From Haberlea rhodopensis (taxonomy: Eukaryota; Streptophyta; Magnoliopsida; Lamiales; Gesneriaceae), in NCBI GenBank assembly GCA_907163345.1, contig CAJQUN010000517.1, forward strand, positions 1-64,000: a stretch of DNA of 64,000 nt, in the 5' to 3' direction. The position numbers and the translations under genes were made by a program. Below, in pieces: positions 32,600 to 44,892 of the stretch (its first letter is position 1; every line of letters starts with the position of its first letter). The notes beneath the pieces were generated by a model. The model was not told the origin of the DNA, made no database searches, and saw only the letters and a program-made list of their open reading frames with translations.

Positions 32600-34267
32600 T
32601 GATCGCTTTTATTTTAAACAATTATTTCCAATCTAGCAATTTTAGACCGCAAGTGCAAGGTGTCAAGTTTTAGAATAGATAGGAAGATACGGATTGTCGA
32701 ACCCACAGAGACTAACAAGTAAGTACCAAATAAGATGTCTTTTAACTATATTTAACCTACGATAATAAATTGATAATTAAACTAAACTAAATTAAACTAC
32801 TCTAATCCAACCAAGTCAATAAAAGTAAACGAGAAAAATCCACAAGATAAGATTATCGAGACTTTGGCTCACCAATGTAATTCCCTACAATTCTCGATTG
32901 AATATTCAAATATTTCTAAGGTGACGAGTTCTCACAATTTATCTAATACACTCTCTCGAGCTATATTAAACCTAACACCAAATTGCAGTAAGTAACTCTC
33001 GTTCACTTATTTAACAATTCAATGTTGCATAAGATCCATGAAAACTCCTAGCTTTCAATTACTAGAATCTATGGCTATCACGCATGTATTTGACGTCATC
33101 TCTCGATCTAGGTCTTAAATCCATGGTATGAGTTATTAATTCAGTATCATAAAATCATCTCTCGATCTCAATTACGATACTAACATCATTCAAAGGTGAT
33201 CAATCCTCTAAAAGCATGAAGAACATAAAACATACGCAAAGAACTATAAGAATTCAATCATTAAATCGAAGGTTCATAACAAAGGATTCGCCTAGTCTCG
33301 ATAAATAATTTTAGTTCCTCATAATAAATCAAAACAAAACAAAACTAAGAATTTAAAGACAAAGAAAAACTCCCAGCGTCGACTCCGGTTGTAGATCTTC
33401 GCTCCTTCTCTTGCTTCCTTCTCGATCGTCTGTTTTTATCGCCGTGTTGGCTTGTTCCAATTCCTAGGGTGAAGGGTTGAAGGATGGATTGATGGTAGAA
33501 GGATGGAGGCTGGACATGAAGTGAAGGAAAGTGAGGGGAGAAGAAGGTGGAGGCGTGTATTATGGATTTTGGGTGAAGAAGGCGTGAGGTTGGGTGGTGA
33601 AGGAAAGGGGGGCTGAGATGGAGGCTGTATGTGAGTGTTCTAGGGTTCAAAATCTGATATGGGTTGTGATTTTGTGTATAATATATAGGGGAAAGAATTA
33701 TGGACTTCCCTATTGCATCCAAACTCTACAAGGAAGGTATTTTAATGAAAACTGCTCGTCCCGATCGATCCGAACAGAAGAGCTGATCGATCGAGCCTTC
33801 CAGTAAGATTTTCGCTCAATTTTCAGCCTTTCTCGATCGATCGGAAAGCTTCCTCGATCGATCGGAAATCACAGTAAATTTCTTCGCCTTTTTCAGCTTC
33901 TGGTGAGTTTCGTATTTTGGCCGTAACTTTCTCATACGAACTCTGAATTTGATGAATCAGCTGTGCACGCGAAGATAAGAGAAAGTTCTACAACTTTTAT
34001 ATGGACCACATTTCCAAAACATGGCTCGAACATATAGTAATATGAGGAGAAAGAAGCAACATGTGTCTTGGATTCTGGTTTCTTCCTTTTTTCTTCAACT
34101 TTATTCATTTTTTCATCATTTTAGCTTGATTTCTTCCCCTTTTATGAATTTCAACATTGATTCCTGAAATAGAGAAATATATACCATAAACCATAAAATT
34201 ATACAAGAATCAACACGAAAATATATACATATCATAGCATAAAAACGCGTAATATTCAACCCTATCA
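32600..34267 (-). repeat. 5' LTR of the young element
   Basis: 1668 bp. Decamer starts 33762, 33784, 33834, 33855. The spacing is identical to the partner LTR. Confidence 0.9.
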
Positions 34268-36374
34268 CATAACATGAATGTAAGCATAAATGCATAATCA
34301 TAGTCATAAAATACTTCCTGTATTTCCAATGCATTTAAAACGCCCATTAGTTGTCCCTGTACCATAACTCATGATAAAAACATTATATGATATTATGGCT
34401 TCCTTATATAAATGTCATGACATATCTTTACTTCCTAAATCCTTACTTCAATCTTGAGTCGTTTTTATCGTTAGTGTATTTCAATGCTTCTTACTTTCCC
34501 ACGTAAGCGGAATTCTTCCTCGCTTCTTATGGAACTCCACGTAAGCGGTATTCTTCCTCGCTTCTTATGGAAATTCACGCCTCCATGTGCGAACGGTCCT
34601 CTACCTCTCGCTCCACATTTTCAGCGGAATTATAGTGTAAGCATTAAAATCCTCACTGGGATAACCTTGACTCGTGGAATACTCCTCTTATATTCCTCTC
34701 GTGGAACACACCTCTTATATTCCACATCATTCATATGCAAAAACAATGCATGCCAACATGTATCATATCATAATGCACTATCTTATGCATACTTTACTTT
34801 ACCTTGTGTTAAATAAATAAACACGAATACATGTTACCGTTGGGATGCCCGTACGTTGCTTACGTACCTTTCAAAAGATAGAGGAGTCAACCGACTTTAT
34901 CTCCTTGACTGTGCTGGTACCTGTGATGGTTCTACATAACCACATAACACAATATTAGGCACCCAATAATAATTCAATACCAAAAACTAAACAAAATTCA
35001 ACATTTGCCCCAATATGTCATCTCACGATCGATCGCCCCTTAGCCCCGATCGATCGCGAGATGTTACTGCCTCGTATACCAAAAATAAACAATCAGCGCT
35101 CGATCGCCCCTTATTGGCGATCGATCGCCAAAACCTGCTGGAACGTCGCGATCGATCGCGCCTTCTTGGCGGTCGAACGCCAACTCTGTTCCTTTGCGCG
35201 ATTTCCAGAATTGTCGAGCACCTCATTTCATGATATTAAAACTACAACATATAACATAAAACATGCTCGATGAATTATGCTAGGAACATCACAAAACTTC
35301 TATGTACGTAACCACATCAACGGTTTGATCAAAACCTAGCTAACATGCATAATAACACCTTCATAAAGTTCACTCCCATTCAACCTTTTCCATAAAACAG
35401 GGCATTTAATCTACCCAGATTTTTCGAACACTACATTTCACAAGATTGAATCCTTCACATATCACACGCAAAATGCTCCGGGAAAAGTACTGGGAGCTTC
35501 ATAACAACACCATGCAAGCTCGTAAATCGAAGGTTTAAAGAAACCTAAGCTAGCATACTTCATAAACTCATGATAAAACCCCTACTCAACTTAAAACAGG
35601 GCACTTCCTTTACCCAGATTTTCGAGGAACACTTTTCACAAACGAAAATCTAACACGTAAAGCATGTAAGTTGCTTAACCAAACATGCTAGGGGCTTCAT
35701 AAATATCATATGCAAGTAAGCATAACAAGATTTCATCGAACCTTAAAGTAGCATGCCAAATCGGCTATAATGAACATACATACTTAAAAACTGAAATTTG
35801 GGAAAAATATATGATTCCTCACCACTTTTTGGCTCGGCTTTCCTTCAAGAAAAAGAGCAATAAAAAGTGATCTTCTTCTTCATACCTGTTGTCTGAGTGT
35901 GGTTTGAGTTTTAGGAGAGAAGGAGGAGACTTTGGAGGAGGAGAAAGTGATCAATTCAGATAAGTAAAAGGCATGATTGGCCAAGACAGCTTTCCAGGAA
36001 AACAGGGGAGGGGCGTGGGTTGCAGGCAAGTGGGGGGTGGGGGGGGGGGGGGGGGGGGGCTGGTGTGTTTGGGTGACCTTGCGGTGTTTAATTGTGTCCC
36101 GGTATTTCATACGATGTATTAAAATATCCCTCCTTGATATTTTATAATTTTACCACATCAATACATCATCAAAAACACCTAACATGCCTCCTAAACCATA
36201 TCATTAAAATAAATATAACACCAACCACATACATTAATTCCCCAACTTAATTACATGCTTTTACCACATAAAGCATAACCCATAAACCCCAAATTAAATC
36301 ATGCCTTTAACACATAATAAAATTAGCACGTCAAAGCATGTTTACACATAATCCTTTCGGGATATCACAATGAT

Positions 36375-36840
36375 ACCATAATCGTCTAAGGGTGGGATGA
36401 ATTTTCTTCGAGTTCTTGACCAGGTTGTTTGGGTAGTTGATCGTGAAAGTCCGAGCGCCTACGCTACAAATATCTCGAGTACTAGAGCTGGTATGGAATA
36501 GAGCATGAGGCCAGTTTATTTAATGACTGATAAACATGAGGTTGTGTTTGGAGTGAATGATATGAAATGAGTATATTTCCACTCAAATCTAATAATTTAT
36601 GTCTGTGTAAGAAATTGAATTAAGTATTTTAAATTTCTCATTCTTTTTCAAGACACATTCCTTTGCATTTTGGAAGAAATTGAAAATGATAATATATAAT
36701 ATATCATTTCAAATCTATGAATTTTAAATGATTAGTTTTCAAACACTTTTCTCCAAATCAAATATTTACATCTAAATACAACCTGAAATCATTCCATGTC
36801 CTCTTATGGTTCAGGCAATGAAAACCACGCCACCTAGGAC
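36375..36840. other. Sequence between the Tekay and copia elements
   Basis: Unassigned. It contains AT-rich sequence and no convincing frame. It adjoined 20699 before the Tekay insertion. Confidence 0.4.
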
Positions 36841-37105
36841 TGTTAGAACAACTTGTTATTCCAAGTTTCTTGTTGGTGAATGTAGAAGCATTATCCGAAT
36901 CATCTTCAGTTCCACAAATCTTGGAAGATGATCGACATAATCTGGAAGATCATATCTCATCTAAAGACCAATAGATTAGATAGATTGTGTTACATATTTG
37001 AATGCTTCTCTACCATGTACGTAGGAGTTAGTTAAACCTCAGACTTGTATAAAATCTCACCCTGTATTTACAAAAATATATACAAAAATTCTCTATGATA
37101 TTTCA
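36841..37105 (+). repeat. 5' LTR of the copia element
   Basis: About 265 bp, TG...CA. It is followed within six bases by AGGTATCAGACGCC, a diverged Met-type PBS. Confidence 0.65.
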
Positions 37106-37146
37106 TTATAAGGTATCAGACGCCAAAGAAGACTAATGTCTCCAAT

Positions 37147-37737
37147 ATGTCATCCTCTTCCACCTCTTCTGCTGGGATCGATACTATATTTCCCACCTCT
37201 CTTTCTATCACTCCAATGTCCAATATATCTTCAATCAAACTGACAGCAGATAACTACCTTCTATGGAAATCACAATTAATTCCCTATTTCAAAGGCCAAA
37301 ACTTATCTGGCTTTCTTGATGGTACTTCGGCCCCACCTTCTAAACAGATCTCTTCCACGACTTCAGCAACAACCACACTTCTCCCCAACCCTGCGTTTGA
37401 TCATTGGGTTAGATAGGATAATATAATTTGAGCACCCTGTTATCATCCATGTCTGAAAGTATTCTAGCTCAAGTTGTCTCTTACACCACTTCGGCAGATG
37501 TTTGGTCTGCCCTTCAGAAACAATTTGCGTGTAAATCAAGAGCACGCACAATGCAAATTCGCACTCAACTTGCGACTGCAAAGAAAGGAAATCAATCGGC
37601 CACTGACTACTTCTTTTCAATCAAAAAATGGTGGATGAACTTGCTATCTATGGTCAACATTTAGCCACTGATGACATTATCTCTTACATACTTGCTGGCC
37701 TTGGTCATGAGTATGATAGTTTAGTGGAAATCGCGTG
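37147..37737 (+). pseudogene. Ty1/copia gag
   Basis: Starts MSSSSTSSAG. It shows ISSIKLTADNYLLWKSQLIP and LSGFLDGT, the copia gag N-terminal domain, then SADVWSALQKQF and RTQLATAKKG in another frame, and LGHEYDSL before it is cut by the LTR at 37738. A TAG at 37414 probably replaced CAG, and a frameshift follows. Confidence 0.8.
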
Positions 37738-38114
37738 TACAGAGCGAAGCGATCGATCACCTCTACAAAGCGACCGATAGCCTCGAGGCAGAACGTTTAA
37801 GCGACTGATAGCTTAGTCTGGGTGATCGATCGCTGAAGGCAAGCGATCGATCGCCTGTTGCCATAATTGAAATTCTTGGTTATTTTGATGGGATTTTTGG
37901 TAATGGGCTATTACTTGGTTCTAATATTGAATTGTGCAAATGTGTAGAGCCTTCCCCGGTGGCAACACAACACATGAGATAAAGTCCTACCATATTCCAT
38001 ATTTTGGAAAGGTACGTAGAGAGACATACGGGCACCAAACGGTAATATGTATTTTATATACATATTGGATCGTGTGTTGTGGATGCATATACATGTTGGA
38101 TTATGCATTGGGGT

Positions 38115-38117
<3 letters not shown>

Positions 38118-38152
<35 letters not shown>
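38118..38152. repeat. (TA)n microsatellite in the LTR relic
   Basis: Roughly 34 bp of alternating TA. Confidence 0.85.
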
Positions 38153-38155
<3 letters not shown>

Positions 38156-38212
38156 GATGCTTGGTGCATATCCCATGAGTCTTTGTTATATTCGAGTAAT
38201 GATTTTAAATGC

Positions 38213-38403
38213 TTTGCCGCTGTCATTTGAAGCGATGATAGAATACTTGCCGCTGTCATCTCGTAGCGAGGAAAAAATATTTGCCGCTACTATGTTGAAG
38301 CGATGGTAAATGCCGCATGTCACATTAAAGCGAGGTTATTCGATGCCGCTGATATGTCGAAGCGAGGGGTATTAGTGCCGCGGTCATGACAAGCGAGGTG
38401 CAT
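38213..38403 (+). repeat. Tandem CCGCT...AGCG units
   Basis: Six units of about 28-36 bp such as GCCGCTGATATGTCGAAGCG. CGCT and AGCG are complementary, so each unit can form a small hairpin. Confidence 0.7.
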
Positions 38404-38957
38404 TAAAATACACTGTTATAACAAGACTAGGGAATGGTTATTGGTATTGATGAAATGGTTTTATGTCATGACATTTGTGGATTCGTAATATAATCCAATG
38501 ATTATGATTATGAGTTGTGGTACAAGGACAACCAAAGGAAGCGTTTTAAATGCATTGGAATACAGGAATTGCTTTGTATTTATGGTTATGCATTTACTTA
38601 TTATAATCATATTGTGGTGAATATGGATTATTATATGCTCATGGTTTGGGGTTCTTCCTGTAGGTGCATTTTGGCATGGAGGGCTAAGGCCAGGGTTGAT
38701 GCAGTGAGCTGTGTGAGGAGTGCTACTGGTATAGCAAGACATGAATTCTTTTGTATAGTTTCTACACATGGTAGAGTAAATCTATAGACTTACATTCATT
38801 TTGATGGGAATGTAATTAATTCCTTTTTGGAAATTTTATTTTGGCACTGTAATCCTTAAGCTCAAGGCATCAACATGAACCCTTATACTCTGATGAACGC
38901 ATGTTTAGCTCTCTTAATGCATTTAATCCACACGTAAGGTAGCGAGGCCTTTCAACA

Positions 38958-39262
38958 ATGATTCTCGATCTCCACCCCAACAAGCCTTGGTTGCAACGAC
39001 AAATTCACAATGGTCACATGATTGGACTGCTGATACAGGGGCCACCCATCATATCACCAATGACATGAGTCAATTAAACATAAAACATGAGGATTACGAG
39101 GGCATGGATCAATTGCAAGTCGGTAATGGTCAAGGTTTGCACATCTCAAAATTTGGCTCCTCTAAGTTTCAAACTCTTCCTCAGTCTTTGTTTTAAATCA
39201 AGTTATCCTTGTCCCTCAAATTAAACATAATCTTCTTTCCGTCCAAATATTTTGCATCGATA
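38958..39262 (+). pseudogene. Ty1/copia protease and start of the pre-integrase region
   Basis: Shows WTADTGATHHITND, an intact copia protease active site (DTG), then LQVGNGQGLHIS and, after a stop and frame change, the LLSV-like end. It continues at 49528 after the SIRE insertion. Confidence 0.8.
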
Positions 39263-40291
39263 AGTTGGTTACGGATTTTAAAGATGACAAAACAGACCAG
39301 ACCAATAAAGTCAATGACAAAACAGACCAGACCGATAAAGTCAATGACAAAACAGACCAGATCGATGTCAACCAGATCAGAACAGACCAGATCGACGCAG
39401 ATCAATGCAGACCAGATCATAACTTATCAATTCAGACTGCGTTAGCCAACTTCGTTCATCAGTCCGAATACTCAATGACTATTTATTGAAGCATTTAATG
39501 TTGCATTTAATGCTGAAGACTGAAGTTACCTTAAATGGTAAGTAGACAAAGCTGATCTTATCTGACAAGCGCCAAAAGAACAGACCAGAAGGGAAAGTGT
39601 CTAAAATAGAAGACTGCAGCTTGTTCAGAGGTTGACCAACTAATAAAGAGTTGCACACAAAAGGAAATATTGTCGTTGGCAGAAATGCTTATATAATGGT
39701 GCAACCTAAATGTTCAACAGACGACGTGACGAAACAATACAAGATCAACAATTTTATTGAGCATTCATTTGAGCAGAACACTATCATCAAAATACTTCAT
39801 CTTATCGATCTGCTCAAAGTTAGAAGCACGGCTTGTTGTTTTATTTGATCACTTAAGGATCATTTGTCCCTAGACTAATTCACTCTGTCAATTGTAGTTG
39901 TCAGACGGATTGTGTCTGAACAGATTGAGAGACTAGGAGTTTCAGTCTGGTAGTGGGGTAAATCCAGCTGAATCGGGGTTGTACAACAGGATTGTAGTAC
40001 TCAAAGTCTTCTAGTGAATCCTTCCTGCAAAGGAAGAAGGGGAGACGTAGAAGCGTTGTGCTTCGAACTTCCAGAAACAATTCTTGTGTCATTTATTTTC
40101 TACAATTTACCATTCAATTATTATTACTCACAAGTCCAGCAGACGTCTTCCACACTATTATCAGTGTTTGTTGACTTGTAACTAATTGAGAAGCTACTGC
40201 AGTACTTACAGTTTGTAGTAACAAAGAAGAATCGAATTTGAGTCTAGTGTTTATTCAACCCCCCCTTCTAAACACTACTCCGATCCTCACA
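39263..40291 (+). repeat. 5' LTR of the SIRE element
   Basis: About 1029 bp, ending CTCCGATCCTCACA. The first part carries 30-bp tandem units with ACAGACCAGA (39293, 39323, 39353, 39383, then 39409). Confidence 0.85.
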
Positions 40292-40293
40292 AG

Positions 40294-40305
40294 TGGTATC
40301 AGAGC
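40294..40305 (+). other. Primer-binding site of the SIRE element (Met type)
   Basis: TGGTATCAGAGC, two bases after the LTR end. Confidence 0.9.
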
Positions 40306-40340
40306 AAGGTCTTCTCAATCTTAAGAAATACTAAAAACTG

Positions 40341-41866
40341 ATGGCCTCATTCAGCAAGATTCCCATGTTCAAGAAAGATGAATACGATGACTGGAGAATT
40401 CGTATGCAAGCACATCTGAGTGCTCAAGACGATGACATGTGGTTCATCATCACTGGTGGGCCAATGAAGATCATGAAGATCAACATAGCAGCTGCCATTA
40501 CTAGTGGTGAACCTCAGATGGTCATAAAGGACAGAGCATCATGGACAAATGAGGAAAAGAAAAAAGCAAATCTGGACAATGTGGCTAAAGACATATTGTT
40601 CAAAACATTGGACAAAAATATGTTCAACAAAATTAAGATGTGTACCAGTGCTAAAGACATATGGGAAAAGATTGCTCAGCTGCATGAAGGGACTAACCAA
40701 ACCAAGGAAAACAAGCTCACTGTCGCTCTACAGAAGTTTGAAAACATCAAAATGATGTCCGGAGAAACTCTCAGTGAGTATGATGAAAGAGTAACTGGAA
40801 TCATCAATGAACTCAACAGCCTAGGTAAGGATCTATCCAACAGAGAAGTCACCATAAAGGTCATGAGAGGTCTCCCAAGAGAATGGGAAATAAAAACAAT
40901 TGCCATGACAGAATCCAAAGATTTAAACAAGATAGATCTACATGATCTATTTGCTGACTTAAAGGTATACGAGTTTGAACTATGCATTCGGATTGAAGAT
41001 GAACCCAATACCAGTCAACCAACCAAAGCCCTTACTGCATCAGAGTTTCTGTCCACCACAATAGAGATGACTCCCGAACAAATATGCAATGATGCAATGG
41101 CACTGTTTGTCAAGAAGTTTGGAAAATTTATGAAAAAGAATCAGAAGACCTGTCAATCTTATCCAAGGAAGCAGAACTTCAGAAGTAGATCAGATGAGGA
41201 TGATCGCGTCTGCTTCAGCTGTCTTAAACCATGACATTTTATCGCTGACTGTCCTAAGCCAAAGAAGGATGATCAGAAGAGAGGATCCAAAGACCATAGG
41301 AAGTCCAAGGAAAAGGGAAGATCATCCAGAAGGGACGGAGACCAGAAAGTACTGATGGTTGAAGAAAACAAGAGCAAATGGGCTGATTCACAATCAGAAT
41401 CAGAAGAATCTACCAGCTCATCCAGTGAGAGTGAAGATGAAGAAGTTCACTGTCTAATGGCCAATGATGACAGTGAGGTAACTGACTTTAATCTCTCTGA
41501 ATTTACACATAATGAACTCACTAATGCATTGCAGGACATGATTAATGAGTATCAAATGTTGTATGAGTCCTTCGATAATTATAAGACTGAATATTCAATC
41601 CCAACGGAATAGCAAAACAACAAACTTGATTGTGAACAATCAAAGGAGTTGGAATGCCTAAGGGAAAAAGTAAGTCTACTCGAGAAAGAAAGGGACGAAG
41701 CCAGATGTGCACACCATAAACTCATTAAACTGGTTCGCACATGGAACACACCAACTGCCAGAAAAGATGAGATGCTTGAGTCAATAAGGCTTGCTGGTGA
41801 TCTCACCGGTATAAACTACACTAACAATGAAAGTAACTCATCTGGTATCAAATCCAAATGTGTCTA
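40341..41866 (+). pseudogene. SIRE gag
   Basis: Starts MASFSKIPMFKKDEYDDW. It has the UBN2-type copia gag domain: ASWTNEEKKKANLDNVAKD, MCTSAKDIWEKIAQLHEG, LSEYDERVTGIINELNSLG. The CCHC knuckle CFSCLKP-HFIADCP has a stop in place of the glycine (41232). An acidic serine-rich stretch and a coiled-coil-like tail (LREKVSLLEKERDEA) follow, with another stop near 41610. It would form the particle. Confidence 0.85.
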
Positions 41867-42840
41867 GAGAAGAACAAGGTTCAAACAATGAACTTTGTCA
41901 GATCCAGCACAGTATATGAACCAAGTGAATTGGTTAAGGAACCTGTTAAGCCAATACTCATCAAGGAATGGGCATCACACAAAGGTATAGGTTATGTTGA
42001 GCCAATAGATAAAGCTAGACCGGGGCAAAAGTTCAGAAATGGACATAAGCCCACTGGTCAGGCAACTCGAGAGGTGAAACCCAACTGGTACTATAATTGT
42101 ATGCCTGTCCAGAAGAGGTATATGCTTCCAAATAGAAACCAAAACCAAAACAACATGCATACACTCACTATCACATACATCACCCAAGAAAACCATCACC
42201 ACGCACACACATTTAAGGACACACACAGACCCAAACAATTCAGGGTTATACAAGTATGGGTCCCCAAAGGACTAATCCGTTCCAGACCCAAGTAGGATTG
42301 GGTACCAACAGTAATTCTTGTTTTGACAGGAACCCAAGAAGAAACTATCATACTGGTTTTTAGACTGTGGATGCTCTCGACACATGACGGGAAACATCGA
42401 GCTGTTTTATGATATTAATTCTTACACTGATCCTAAGATCACCTTTGGTGATAACTCAAAGGGTAAGACCGTGGGCAAGGGTAAGATTGTCCACGGCAAC
42501 ATTATCATAAATGATGTGTTATTAGTTGAGAATTTATGCTATAATCTGATTAGTATAAGTCAATTATGTGATAGTGGTTATACCGTAGAATTTCACAAAC
42601 ACACTTGCACTGTTAAATCATCTAATGGTGAAACCATGCTGATAGGAATCAGGAATGGAAATACATATAAGATTAAGTGGAATCATGATCTACCTGATAA
42701 TCCTACATGTTTCATCGCTCATAACGATAATAAACAGTGGCTATGTCATAAAGGCTGAATCATCTTAATTTCAAGACTATTTCTAGCCTATGTAAAAATG
42801 ATTTAGTTATCGGTCTGCCCAAGATCAACTTTGCTAAGGA
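41867..42840 (+). pseudogene. SIRE protease and pre-integrase region
   Basis: After a linker, WFLDCGCSRHMTGN at about 42355 corresponds to the copia protease site, with DCG replacing the usual DSG. LCYNLISISQLCDSGYTVEF is the typical region before integrase. A one-base loss near 42753 breaks the frame at the first His of the HHCC motif. Confidence 0.8.
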
Positions 42841-43900
42841 TAAGATCTGTCAAGCTTGTCAAATGGGCAAGCAAGTCAGATCATCCTTTAAGAACAAGAA
42901 TGACAAATCCTCCTCACTCTGCTTAGAATTATTGCACATGGACTTGTTTGGTCCAATACCAATAACAAGTTTAGGGGGAATGCGGTATACTCTTGTTGTT
43001 ATTGATGATTACTCACGTTTTACATGGACTATATTTTTTAGCAGTAAAGACCAGACCAGCCAGAAATTGATCAAGCTGTTGAAGCGCATTCAGAACGAGA
43101 AATCCTCTGGGATAGACAGGATTCGAAGCGACAAAGGCACTGAATTCTCAAATCAAAATCTTGAATCCTTTCTAGATGACCAAGGGATTAGACATGAATA
43201 CTCAGTAGCTCGCACTCCTCAACAAAATGAAGTTGAAGAACGACGCAACAGAACCATCAAGGAAGCAGCAAGAACAATGCTTGCTGACTCTGAAATCTCT
43301 CAAAAGTCCATGATTAATAAGAAATTAAATTCAACACCGTATGAAGTATGGACAAATAACAGACCGACTATTTCATATTTCCATATCTTTGGCTACAAAT
43401 GTTATGTTCATAACAACGGTAAGAATCATCTAACCGCTTTCGAATCTAAATCAGATGATGGAATATTCTTAGGATATTCATCTGTTAGCAAAGCATTTCA
43501 TGTCTTCAATAATCGAACTTTAACTGTGGAAGAGTCAATTCATGTAGTTTTTGATGAATTTCTTGATATTGAGAACCACAAGGAATTAATTCAAAATCAG
43601 ATGGAAAATATCCATCTCGAAGCTAACAGTGATGATGAGAATGCAATTAACAGGTTAAGAGACAATCCACCAGAAGTAAAGATTAATACTGACGATATCA
43701 GTATTCTGCCTCCATCAGTGCCAGATGTTCTCGAACCAAACTACCGCTGGACTAAGAGGCATCCACCTGATCTGATGATTGGAAGTCCATCTGCACCCAT
43801 AAGAACTAGAGGACAGATGATAGATGAATTCACCTACGCTGCATTCATATCCAACCTGGAACCAAAACATACTGACGAAGCTTTAGCTGACTATAACTAG
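42841..43900 (+). pseudogene. SIRE integrase
   Basis: CQACQMGKQVRSSF completes the HHCC zinc motif. The core has LLHMDLFGPIPI (Asp), RIRSDKGTEFSN (Asp) and TPQQNEVEERRNRTIKEAAR (Glu), so the DDE set is present. The C-terminal part shows FHIFGYKCYVHNNG and DDGIFLGYS. About 345 codons are open, the best-kept part of this pol. It inserts cDNA into the genome in active relatives. Confidence 0.85.
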
Positions 43901-44892
43901 ATAGAGGCTATGCTAGAAGAGCTCAACCAATTTGAACAGAATCAGATGTGGAGTTTAACTCCCAGACCAAGTGATCAGCCCGTTATTAGAACCAGATGGG
44001 TTTTCATAAACAAGCTAGATGCAAATGGCGTGGTAGTTAGAAACAAGGCCAGACTGGTTGCACAAGGCTTCAGACAAGAAGAAGGAATAGACTTTGATGA
44101 ATCCTTTGCACCAGTTGCCAGACTAGAAGCCATTTGAATCTTTCTTGCATATGCTGCTTTTAAAGATTTCAAAGTATTTCAAATGGACGTGAATAGTGCA
44201 TTTCTTAATGGCAAAGTTCAGGAGGAAGTCTACATCGAGCAACCTCGTGGATTTCTTAATCACTCATTTCCCGATCACGTATACCTACTAAATAAAGCAG
44301 TGTATGGACTTAAACAAGCCCCCAGATCCTGGTATGACACTCTGTCTCAATTTCTTCTAGATCATAATCTCCAGATCGGCTCAGTAGATATTTTTTTTTT
44401 AAATTCATCAAGGGGGAACATACTTTGTTAATTCAAATATATGTTGATGATATCATTTTTGGGTCAACTAACCCCAAGCCATGCGAGAAGTTTTCTAAGT
44501 TAAGGCATAGTCAATTTGAGATGAGCATGATGGGAGAATTGACATTCTTCCTGGGTCTACAAGTCAAACAGCTCGATAATGGAATCTTTATCAATCAAAC
44601 CAAGTACACCAAGGAGCTACTCAAACGGTTTGGTATGGAGACTTGTTCAACTGCTTCAACTCCGATGAGTCCATCAATCAAGTTAGATAAAGACGAAGGG
44701 GGAACATCAGTTGAGGTAACAATGTATCGAGGTCTAATTGGATCGCTGTTATATCTTACAGCGAGCCGGCCTGATATTATGTTTTCTGTTTGTATGTGTG
44801 CTAGATTTCAATTTGACCCTAAACAATCCCACTTCATTGCCGCTAAACGCATTTTAAAATACCTAAAAGGTTCTCAGAATGTTGGTCTCTAG
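43901..44892 (+). pseudogene. SIRE reverse transcriptase
   Basis: WSLTPRPSDQPVIRTRWVFI, VRNKARLVAQGFRQEEGIDF, FQMDVNSAFLNGKVQEEVYI, YGLKQAPRSWYDTLSQFL, then, after a frame change in a T-run near 44395, LIQIYVDDIIFGSTN with the YVDD catalytic motif. Stops at 43898 and 44135 and the T-run frameshift break it. Confidence 0.85.

Larger units (their letters stand above)
28210..34267 (-). mobile_element. Young non-autonomous Athila-like element (gag-like ORF only)
   Basis: TSD CATAA at 28205-28209 and 34268-34272. The LTRs are exactly equal in length (1668 bp each) with about 20 differences counted by eye, roughly 1.3 percent, so insertion is recent. The PBS is an 18-base perfect match to the tRNA-Asp 3' end. 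The 2.7-kb interior has one gag-like ORF and a non-coding spacer; no protease, RT, RNase H or integrase. It must use another element's enzymes. Confidence 0.9.
20700..36369 (-). mobile_element. Tekay-type chromovirus LTR retrotransposon (interrupted)
   Basis: TSD ATGAT at 20695-20699 and 36370-36374. LTRs TGTGAGACCCCG...GATATCACA (20700-23093; 27875-36369 with a 6.06-kb insertion). On the minus strand the order is gag, protease, RT, RNase H, integrase, chromodomain, as in chromoviruses. Net length without the nested element is about 9.6 kb. All domains are present but broken by stops and frameshifts, so the copy is defective. Confidence 0.9.
27875..36369 (-). repeat. 5' LTR of the Tekay element, split by a nested insertion
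   Basis: Its pieces are 27875-28209 and 34268-36369, about 2.43 kb net. The decamer array starts at 35026, 35047, 35097, 35118, 35149 and 35170, the same spacing as in the partner LTR. A G-run near 36042-36059 is much longer than in the partner. Confidence 0.85.
37738..38957 (+). repeat. Tekay-type LTR relic inside copia gag
   Basis: Ends AGCGAGGCCTTTCAACA, related to the Tekay-like LTR end at 53494. It carries the decamer array (37750, 37771, 37802, 37823, 37844; partly degenerate), a TA tract and a run of CCGCT...AGCG units. The first part of the LTR is missing. No clear flanking duplication. Confidence 0.55.
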
